A stretch of 64,000 nucleotides of DNA from Erigeron canadensis (taxonomy: Eukaryota; Streptophyta; Magnoliopsida; Asterales; Asteraceae): positions 22,632,980 to 22,696,979 of the forward strand of contig NC_057765.1 of assembly GCF_010389155.1 (NCBI RefSeq), read 5' to 3'. Shown piece by piece: positions 9,904 to 19,123 of this stretch. The translations under genes and the position numbers were made by a program. Under the pieces are notes generated by a model that made no database searches, was not told where the DNA came from, and saw only the letters and a program-made list of their open reading frames with translations. Positions within the stretch are counted from its first letter, which is position 1. Each line of letters begins with the position of its first letter.

Positions 9904-10781
9904 TGTGACACCCCGCTAGAGCAGAATATATGGGATGCACAGACAAGTACAAATGCACACAGTACAAGTTCAACACAGCCATTAAGATTAATCAAAGATT
10001 AAGAGAACAAAGTCATTACAAATCATAATTAAGTCTAGATCAGAAGTACAAATGTTATTACAGAATATAACCGAATCAGAATAGTCAAATTCATGGGACA
10101 GAACAATTGTCTCATAGAACAGTACTTGAACTGGAATAGCAATAAGGCCTTCGTAGCTCCAGGACTTGTACGCTCGAACCGTCACCAAAGGAATGAGCTT
10201 AGAACGGAAGACTCTTATGCTAAGATCTAGAACCTAGCCTGAAAAGCATGTAAGTTCAAAGGTCAACTACAAAAGTAGTTGGTGAGTTTCACATAAAGTA
10301 CTTTATAAATATACATAAGTCTGATAAGTATAAAGGTCTAGTCAAAAGTCTGTATGCCTGTCAGAAGTACCTTGCTGTAATAACAGTAGATTAGAGTCCG
10401 TAATGTACTTAATATGTATGTCTATTACTACTGCTAATCCGCTTGGCCATAACGAGCTATGAAAATTCAGGGAACTCATGTAATCAGAAAGTATATAAGT
10501 ACGAACTAGGTCAGAACCAGTGACCAGAGCATGTGATCAGAACAGGTGATCAATAAGTCTAGGTAATATGCATTCTCCTGTCCTGAGGAGAATGAGGATG
10601 GGCCTACCCTAACAGCGCTGTCCATAATACCTACGGTCCACTCCCAGAACAGGTGGGAGATGAATTGATAGCAGTAAGTCTTAGGTCTCATACATAGACA
10701 ATAAGTACATACAAGAATGTATCCAAGATCCTGCCCATTCAAGATCTAGAACACACATTTAGAAAATAAGTATCATAACAT

Positions 10782-10858
10782 AAATAGTCTGTCTGTAAAT
10801 AGTCTGTCTATACATAGTCTGTCTGAAAATAGTCTGTACATAAATAGTCTGTCTGTCT
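10782..10858. repeat. AAATAGTCTGTCTGT minisatellite in LTR E
   Basis: About five imperfect 15-16-bp copies of (A/T)AATAGTCTGTCTGT, internal to the solo LTR. Confidence 0.75.
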
Positions 10859-11199
10859 CAAGATAGTACATAGTACAGTCAAGAAAATACATATATATAA
10901 GTCTGTATATATATAAGTACAAAATAGTTTTCATGCTTTTCAGTCCCCGATAAAGAACTTTAAAAATGTACGAAAGGGGAAATAAGTGAACTCACAGTGA
11001 TCTGGTACAATATAGAGAACTAGTACAGTGTACAAAGATAGATAAGTATATCTATCGAGATCCAATTACGCCTTGCCGAACTCCTATGCACATAATAACC
11101 ATATAGAAGTACATATATTAGTCTAAGTGATTATTCAAATCACAAATGTCCTTGATGAACTGATGATTTGGTCCTTTGAACGTTTTTACTCAAAATAGT

Positions 11200-11530
11200 T
11201 TTAACTGAACTTTACGTACATGAACTGAACGAAAGTGAACCTTAAGTCTGTTTGAACTGAACTGAACGAATTTAGACCTTAAATTCGTTTGACTGAACCT
11301 TACGAATTTAACCATTAAATTCGCATGAACTATTAGACGAAGTTGACTTTATTTTCGCATGAACCCCTTAAACGAATTTGTCTTTTATCTTCGTATGATC
11401 TGAACGGGTACGAAAATGGCCCCTAAATTCGCAAGCACTATTAAGTTCGTTACAAAGGAAAACGAACATTAAGTTCATTTGGACGCAATATTGAACGAAG
11501 TTAATTGTTAAATTCGTATGGTGTAGATCT
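11200..11530. repeat. ACGAA/TTCGT motif cluster in LTR E
   Basis: Repeated ACGAATTTA, TAAATTCGT and AACGAAGTT words in both orientations, spaced about 25-45 bp. The same vocabulary fills the leader and third-gene intron of the host element C, although E appears to be a different type of element. Confidence 0.6.
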
Positions 11531-12284
11531 TAACTTAAGCTAATTTCGTTTTGAACATGATAATCTCGTTTGATGTTGCAGACATACGAACATAAGACTG
11601 AACTTAACAAAAATCACGGGTTTTGCAGATTAAGACATGTTACGACCCAAATTTTGATTACAAAACAGTTACTAGACGTATCCAAACATAAACCCAATAA
11701 TCTTTAACACATTTTTGACATCAAAACCGACCAAACCATCAAGAACACAAGTCTAAAAAGTTTATTTTTAATTTCATCAAAAACATAGGATTTGTTGTTG
11801 TTACCTCAAAACCGATTTCAGAACACGTTTTGGTGATTACAAGGAAGCTAATGATATCAATGATTTCACCTAAACCAACCAAAAATCAGGAGATAAATTT
11901 AGTGTGTGTTTTAAGGTGTGGGGAGTGTGTGAAGAGAGGTAGGAGATGATGAATAGTAAACTTTTAGGGTTTTACACTTTCTTTTTATACCTTGTCATAA
12001 AAAAAAATGAGATTTCACAACTACAAGGGCCATTTTGCAATTAAATTAGGCTGAACTCTTTTATGAACTTTTAACATTTACGCACCGAACATATTATATT
12101 ATTGCACGTAATCGCGAACTCGTCGTACAATATTAATATTTAGATCAATTTGAAGTTCATATAAGCACATAGTAAACATCTAAAGTACGTCTAGAACTCA
12201 TATAAATTAGACTGTCTGGCCGATCTAGTGGCATATGTACGTTTTTAAGAACTTAAATAGAACATTTCTGGGACGGTTGTTACA

Positions 12285-13246
12285 ACTATCGGCTACACCT
12301 TCATCATTCCCATCATCAGAACTATCAGAATCATCACTCGAATCATCATCAGAATCATTAGCAGAAGCATTCTCAGAACTTTCTGAGTCATCAGAATCAG
12401 AATCTTCATCATTATCATCCACAAACATATCATTCTCAAGACGAGATCGATAGTTTGGATTAATCAAGTGACCAAAAAGTGGTGGATCATTAAGACCAGC
12501 CACATTACGTGTATTTGCTTCAAGATCAGCAAAAAGACGCGAAGGCCAAGCATGAAGAACGTAGCGAGGACCTTGGTCATACACTAAGTTAGGACAGAAA
12601 TGTCTAACTATGGCCATAACAAACCGAGGATATAAGAGAAATCTCTTCCTCCCCCTGGCATTAATCTGATCAAGAAACTCCTGATAAAAGTATCTCGAGA
12701 AAGGATAAGGTGGATTATACACTAATGCAACCATCTGCGACGCAGTCTGAGCAGACAGTTGATCAAAACCAGCCTTGCGATTGCTCAAACACACGAGCAA
12801 TGCATACGCAAGATATCTCCATCTTCCCTGAAAACCACTCTTATCAAAAGGAAGTTTGACCACGCCGACAAACCCCATTCTCTGAAAACATCTAAGAAGA
12901 AGTTCAAACTCATACGTCAACTCTACTTCTTCCTCTGCTTCTACCTCTGGTTCTGCACCTAAATGCAAAACAGTACGAAGCGTTGCAGCGTTGAAGTCAA
13001 ATGTAATCCCTCCAACAGTAGCACGTACAAAACTATGTCCTTCAACCATAACTTCATGAGCAGTTGACCAAAAGGAATCTATATACTGCCTAACAAGTCT
13101 AGGCGAATCACAGAAAGCAAAAAATAATCTCGATCGAGCGATGTAATCAAACATCTCATGAAAATGTTCGCTATTATGCTGATCCGGATCAAGATTAAGT
13201 GCGAGATTATGTTTCTTCACAAACTGACGTGGAGCGAGAACCATTA
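12285..13246 (-). pseudogene. Third gene of element C, exon 2, proximal part (conserved domain)
   Basis: The start is the ATG at 13244-13242 (MVLAPRQF), two bases after a TTTTGCAG acceptor; the earlier in-frame Met at 13403 would read through intron sequence. About 318 codons precede the E insertion. Residues about 30-230 form a compact domain with FDYI, an FWSTA motif, LRTVLHL and FLLYPRFV. The third gene of H has matching landmarks (FWWTC, LRQVLCL, FARFLSLIF), and the pattern resembles predicted Asteraceae TE-linked proteins I recall. After the domain comes a long Asp/Ser/Glu-rich tract. There is no signal peptide or transmembrane segment, so a classical envelope role is not supported. Confidence 0.75.
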
Positions 13247-13906
13247 CTGCAAAACAAATCACAATATCGAAACAAATATAAAATAAGCACGGTAAATGAA
13301 TTGCAGACTTGAAAGACCTAATCAATAATTTTGTAAAGTAAAACTGCACAAAATTATTCGTTAAGTTGAGTTCATAAATTATAAACTGTACGAAATTAAT
13401 CACTAAATTCGTTAAGTATACAGGAACGAAGATGTAATCTAAGTTCGTAAGCTATAAAGGAACGAAGATAAATCCTAAATTCGTAAGAACTAAACTGAAG
13501 TTTTCACTTAACGAAGTCTAAATTCGTAAGGTCTAAACTGGACATGCATGTTCGTAAGTTATAACTTATATTCTAAGTTCGTAACTTATAAACGAAATCT
13601 AAGTTCGTTTGGACAGAAACTAACTTCGTAAGCATTGCTAAGAAACTAAGTTCGTTAAGCCTTGCTAAGTTCGTTCCTTATCAACTAAATTCTAAGTTCG
13701 TAAGGCATAATCGAAAGCTAACTTCGTTTCTACCAAATCTAACTTCGTTCGAACTAAAATCTAAGTTCGTTTTCACAAATCTAAATTCGTTTGGGTAAAC
13801 CAGTTTAATGATCACAAGAATATATATATAATCAAAACGAATCAAATCGAAGATATATATAAAACCTAGATCGTTTTTGTGGACGAAAATAAGATCAAAA
13901 ACTTAC
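13247..13906 (-). other. Predicted leader intron of the third gene (660 bp)
   Basis: The donor is a perfect GTAAGT (minus strand, 13906-13901) after GATCTAA. The acceptor is TTTGTTTTGCAG ending at 13247, two bases before the ATG. The interior, 13380-13800, is an array of AACGAA and TAAATTCGT/TAAGTTCGT words (more than a dozen), the same motif as the C leader at 31145-31420. AT-rich throughout. Confidence 0.65.
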
Positions 13907-14044
13907 TTAGATCACGATTTGCAAAACAAATCAAGAAAACGAAGTAGATAGAGAGAAAAGAAAAGATTTTGGGGCTTTTAGGGTTTTGGTCGTGTGAAAA
14001 TAAGAGTAATTTTCGTTTGTGAAAAAGAAACGAAGAAAAACCCC

Positions 14045-14180
14045 TTTATATAGTGAAATAAAAATGGGTTAACTATGGGTCGGGCTAAAATCCATTCACG
14101 AAGTTATCCAAACGAAGATAGCCTTCATCTGGACAAATTAATTTCTAACTATAAGAACGAAGATAACAGTTATCTTCGTA
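14045..14180 (-). promoter_or_regulatory. Internal promoter of the third gene in C
   Basis: The minus strand reads CACTATATAAAGGGG (TATA at 14045-14052), then a pyrimidine-rich leader and the GTAAGT donor about 140 bp downstream. Upstream are CACGAAGTTATCCAAACGAAGATAG (about 14096-14120) and a near-perfect 23-bp palindrome, ACGAAGATAAC-A-GTTATCTTCGT (14157-14179). The LTR promoter of C carries the same motif at a similar distance from its TATA box. An AGCCCGACCCA stretch (site II-like) lies between motif and TATA in both. Confidence 0.65.
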
Positions 14181-15529
14181 AGAACAAATCAAAGTTAGAA
14201 AATATTCCAGATTTCAGCTAAGTTCCTAAAAATTTTTCTGATTTTCATCAAAGCGATCTTCCAAAACACGACCCTTCATCGCAATCTGTACATAGCAAAA
14301 ACTCGTTAGAAAGCAACCTGTTCATGCCTTGTACTAAAAGGTGCTATCATCCAAATTCATCATCATAATGTAAGTATATAACCGAACATTATAATCTTGA
14401 ATAAAAACCCATGGTTTAAACACTAACCATCAACAAACCTGAAAATAATCAATTTATATATGAACCTCATTACCAATGACGATTATGACACCGAGAACTT
14501 CCTTTGATCATGGATATGCGTGACGGCAAACCATCTTGAAACACTTAAGTCCCATACTAGATGCCGTCTAGTATGTCATAAATCACTGAAGAACTTAGTA
14601 AAGTTTCCAAAAGTATGTCATAAATCACAGCATTAAATTCAAAGGAAACAAATATCAAATTTGATTATTTTCATTAAATACATGAATCATAAAGTAAATA
14701 ACTACTCCAAAAGCAAGTTCATGTATTCATCCTTCACATGCTCAAATCTGCATCACAAATATTATCACTACACACCAAGGATCTTATCGTCATCATATCA
14801 TCCGTATAAATAACAATGTATTAACAGAAATCAGCACTCCAACTTTATCTTCTTAACCTGAACACTGCACACTTACTACAGAACTCATTAACGCATTGAG
14901 AACAAAACAGTATAATGCAGAAAATTCAAGCTACAAACACACTCAATCAGGGTTAACAAATATGAAATAACTAAAAATCTAACAAAAGATCAAGCGAGGT
15001 CATTTCTTGTCAAACCCTAAAATGTCACCAAGTTATTAATCAAATTCTTAACTTGTTACAAATTAAAATTGTGAGATTTGAAATAACTTTGACATTTCAC
15101 ATAACACTTGAAAGATCATTTTCTAAACTTAAACAAATTAATGTCCATATTAGAAAATCTTCTTTGTAAACAAACCACACAACCTCATTAAAAATTCACA
15201 TGAAGGAATTCAGCAAAACATATACTCAGAATTTGAATAGGATCTCTCGTGCAATAAGAACTTATAAAAATACTATTTTGACTCAATAAAAAGAAAAATA
15301 ACTCAGAATAAAAATTGCAGAATAATAAACTAATCTAAATTCTAATTAACTTGACTTTATACATTATTCACATTATGCTTGATTACTGCTGATTAGATCA
15401 GGTTAGCATGCTACATAAGCTAGCGGGTGAGAAATATTTCTCTTATTATAAGTTCTGAACAGTGACCCAACAGCGATTACCGGTTTGTTTGTCCTTTTAA
15501 ACACTCGGTACTTCCAGTTTTCTTTGAAT
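14181..15529. other. Spacer of element C, no gene
   Basis: AT-rich sequence between the third-gene promoter and the tandem repeats. No ORF over 60 codons and no recognised domain. Presumed noncoding pol/third-gene spacer of C. Confidence 0.55.
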
Positions 15530-15921
15530 ATGACACTTTCGTATTACTTGAGCCAAGGACAGTCACCATGTAACCTAGTAAGTTACTCATGCCATACATT
15601 TAGTTTGCGAACTTATGTGACCCACAATCAGATATACTCCCATAATCGACACAAGCATTAAAATAACAAGTATTCAATATATATTTGGAAACTTCCTTGA
15701 ACAAACCATGAAACACTTTTTACATTTCATCACTGAAGCACTTTAGTATTTTGCGATTTACATTTATTTTGTAACACTTTCGGTCGTACCATGGTCAAGG
15801 GCAGTCACCTTGCAACCTAAGTAGCCTAATATGTCACTTAATCACATTTACTTTCATTTGCATTAATTTTGTAACACTTTCGGTCGTACCATGGTCAAGG
15901 GCAGTCACCTTGTAACCTAAG
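15530..15921 (-). repeat. 100-bp tandem repeats in the C spacer
   Basis: A 100-bp unit containing GTAACACTTTCGGTCGTACC, ATGGTCAAGGGCAGTCACC and AACCTAAGTAGC occurs at about 15767-15866 and again from 15867. The second copy is interrupted by D at 15921 and resumes at 23800. A diverged third copy lies near 15530-15591. Each unit can pair CAAGG with CCTTG around GCAGTCA. The interval 15592-15766 shows nothing else. Confidence 0.75.
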
Positions 15922-16832
15922 TCTTGGAATTTCGGATGCCCAAGACACATATTAAATTGACGTGGCTAGTATGTGATGATCCAAGTCAGGTCATACCCAA
16001 TAACAAGTTAGACAAACACTTATGATATGTATTTATATGATATGATCTTTAAATAAATATCAATACTTGAAGCATTTAGGAAATGGGTTTCTAAATAACT
16101 GCACTTGAGAAATATAAGTAAATTATATGGATAATTTATTTTGAGAAATATGTGAATGTGTTTATTTGGCAAAATAAACACTTATGTGTGTTATGTATAA
16201 TACATAATCTGTTACATAAGGTATATAACATGTTATAATACATTTATATATTGTATAAAAGGAAAATGCAAGTGGATTTTGAGTTGGTGAGACCCATGTG
16301 GTCTCACCTTGAGGCCGGCCACCCCCACCCAAAATGCACATGCATTTGCTTGTTTTATATAACCCACTAGCTACATTGGAAACACACACTTAATACATGC
16401 ACTTGCTATAGTGTTCTCTCAACTCTCAAGTGCAAAAACTCTCTCTTTTTCTCTCTTGATTTTCGGCACAAACAAGGCAAAAGGAGAAGGGTTTTTCAAG
16501 TCTAAATCCTAGCATATTTGGGTGTTTGTTGGAGGCTTGGGGTATACAAGCTTGAGGTACTTCTATCTTGAAGACTTGCCTTATTTAAGAACATCATCTT
16601 CTTCATATCAACCTTCTCATAAGCTTGGAGGAAGGTAGTCTTCTAAACACCCTATGGTTGTTATTTTGATTGTATGACATTCATATACATGGATCCTTAT
16701 TGTTTGGGGTTTTCTTTTATAAGTTAAAATTTGGTTTTAACTATATATAACATAATGAAAGGTTCATTTTTCCGCTGCGTTTTTCATGTTATAAGGATAA
16801 TATGACTTTGATAAAACCCAAAAGACCCAACA
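15922..16832 (+). repeat. 5' LTR of element D
   Basis: Begins TCTTGGAATTTC and ends GACCCAACA. The first dinucleotide is TC instead of the TG kept in the 3' copy, so the terminal base has mutated since insertion. TATA-like TTGTATAAAAGG lies near 16251-16261. ORFs on the opposite strand here are not credible genes. Confidence 0.92.
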
Positions 16833-16833
16833 A

Positions 16834-16849
16834 TGGCATCTAGAGCCGG
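16834..16849 (+). other. Primer-binding site of element D
   Basis: TGGCATCTAGAGCCGG starts one base after the LTR. It resembles the initiator-Met PBS (TGGTATCAGAGC) with a substitution and an extra T, so priming may be atypical or the site may be mutated. Confidence 0.65.
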
Positions 16850-18083
16850 TTATATGGATGTATGCATCAAAAGTTGATTTTTGTTTGTGTATTATAGTGT
16901 CACAACTTAGCCAAAAGACCTTGTGATTGTTTGTGATGTATGGATGTGTTTGTATTTTATTTAATTATTCAATGGTTGTAATAGTTAAATAGGATTTTCT
17001 TCATTCATTTGGTTATGTAATTTTATTTATTTCATTTGGAATGTAATAAGTAGACTAGTTGCATTTTTTTTTTTTTTTGTAAATGTAATCTCCAAGAAGG
17101 CTTTAAAGAGTTTAGGGGCTGTTTTGGAGGCCAAAAGGAAGAGTGAAGAAAGACATTCAAATCACATCATAAAAGATTACTTGAAGCATTTGGATGCAAG
17201 ATCAAGTGGGAGTTCATTGATACAAATTTTGTGTCACTTTGTCCCTTAGGTTGAGACCTTTTGACACACTTGTTTCGGCTAACAAGTGTGGTCAAATTAG
17301 TTGGCTAATGTTGTGCACTTATTATTATGTTTGTCATGTTTGTGTGGTTGTTTGATAATATTGTCATGTGGATGTTCAAAACTACAAACTAAATGACATA
17401 CATAAAAGTTTAAAAATTGGTTTTAAAATTGACATTAACTTGGTAAAATAAAATGAGTTTTATTAAAAGTTAATGGCCACAATTATAAAAATGGATTTTA
17501 TAAAAGAACTTTGAAATATGGATTTCAAAATTTTCATCATGATACAAAGTTTTAACTAGAATATAAAAACTCAAACGACCCTTTAAAAACAAGTTAAATA
17601 GCCATCCTTTATACAACACTTAATTATTTGGGAACTCTTTGTAGGATAAAGGTCACCTAACTACCTCGAGGGAACTTATAAGTTAAGGTAAATTCATTAT
17701 ACTTGTGGGATAAAGGTCACCTAACCATTTGTATAGATAAATTTACATGTGTGTATAAGTGAGACAACTTGACTTGGAAGCCATGTGATTACGGTCACCG
17801 AAGCATGGTAACCAAAGGCGTTGATGGGATTAAACATGCCGACTTAACATAAGATGTTAAAACCGATCCCATACCACTAGAAATTGTAAAATGTTACAAT
17901 TGTCAAACGTTGACTACCTTGTTAATTTAAATAATGGGATAAAGGTCACCTAACCATCATTTAAATGTAACATTGGATTCTAGATTTTAATTATTAATTG
18001 TCCATGAGACATAAAAGGGTATTAACAATTAAAATTTATATTTGATATCTAAAATACTAATAAAGACTTTGTTAATCTTGTAG
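16850..18083 (+). repeat. Leader of element D with triple 18-bp repeat
   Basis: A 1.2-kb leader without a credible ORF. GGATAAAGGTCACCTAAC occurs three times (about 17644, 17708 and 17937), and a related GATTACGGTCACC lies near 17788. A T10+ run occurs near 17067. The remainder is AT-rich. Confidence 0.65.
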
Positions 18084-19123
18084 ATGGCCGCTAACAATCC
18101 AATCAACCCCAACCCAAACGTCCATAATTTTTCACTAAGATCCATCCTTGAAAAAGAGCGTCTTAACCAAAACAACTTTGTGGATTGGTTTCGTAACTTG
18201 AGAATTGTTCTCAAGCATGAAAAGAAATCCTATATACTAGACGATCCTATTCCCGATGAGCCCGAAGAAACAAATGTTGATGCTTACAATGATTGGGTTA
18301 AATATGTCGATGACTCCGTGCAAGTTAGTTGCATAATGTTGGCGAGTATGACTCCCGAACTCCAAAAGGAGTTCGAGCACCATGGGGCATACGACATGAT
18401 TACCCAACTCAAGGAAATGTTCCAACAAAAGGCAAGGGTTGAACGCTTCGAAATGGTTCGAGCGCTTCATGCATGTCATATGGATGATTCTCAACCCGTC
18501 TCAACTTATGTTCTTAAAATGAAAAGCTACATTGATCGCCTCGAAAGGCTAAATTGTCCCGTTTCAACCGAGTTGGCTACGGATTTGATCCTCAACTCCT
18601 TATCTAAGAGATTTGAGACCTTCGTGTTAAATTATAACATGAACGGATGGGACAAAACCGTTTCCGAGCTCCATGGGATGCTCAAAACGGCCGAGGCTAG
18701 CATGGGAGGAAAGGTTCAACCCGTTCACATGATCAATGAAGGCGGAAAGAAAAGGGCCAACCCCGGACCAAAGGCAAATGTTGCTAAAGGAAAGGGAAAC
18801 AACAAAAGGAACAACAGAGGAACAGGAAAGGCAAAAATGGATACTCCAAAAACGAAGAAGCAAAAGGTTGCTGTCAATGACCCATGCTTTGAGTGTGGGG
18901 AGGTAGGACATTGGAAGCGTAATTGTCCAACCTATCTCAAAGAGTTGAAAGCTAAGAGGGATGCAGGGCAAACCTCAGGTACAATATTTATGATATATAT
19001 TGAGCTTAATACTGTTTTTTCTTACATATGGGTATTGGATACCGGATGTGGAACTCATATTTGTAATATGTTACAGGGGTTCATAAGAAAAAGGAACATC
19101 AAGAAGGGGACATTAGTCTCTTT
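18084..19123 (+). pseudogene. gag: gag and protease start of element D
   Basis: The ATG at 18084 begins a compact Copia capsid domain (residues about 5-230; SLRSILEKERLNQNNFVDWF near the start). A basic linker rich in Lys, Gly and Asn follows, then one CCHC zinc knuckle, CFECGEVGHWKRNC (near residue 272). The frame continues into the aspartic protease active site, WVLDTGCGTHIC (near 19029-19064), and leaves the true frame before 19124. The gag part is intact; the gag-to-pol path is broken by a frameshift inside the protease. I do not read it as programmed frameshifting, because it falls within a conserved domain and no slippery site is evident. Confidence 0.85.

Larger units (their letters stand above)
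9904..12284 (-). mobile_element. Element E: solo LTR (2381 bp) in the third gene
   Basis: The minus strand starts TGTAACAACCGTCCC and ends GGGGTGTCACA, flanked by the duplication ACTAT (plus strand, 9899-9903 and 12285-12289). There is no internal region, so this is a solo LTR left by recombination. Its length and TGTAACA..CGTCC start suggest a Gypsy chromovirus-type LTR (inference). A TATAAAAAG box on the minus strand lies near 11985-11995, and the leader begins AAACCCTAAAAG. Removing E and one ACTAT restores the reading frame of the third gene. Confidence 0.85.

Noticed and set aside
12225..13403. The Met at 13403 as third-gene start
   Set aside because: The first 53 codons read AT-rich intron-like sequence; the ATG at 13244 follows a strong acceptor and starts the conserved part.
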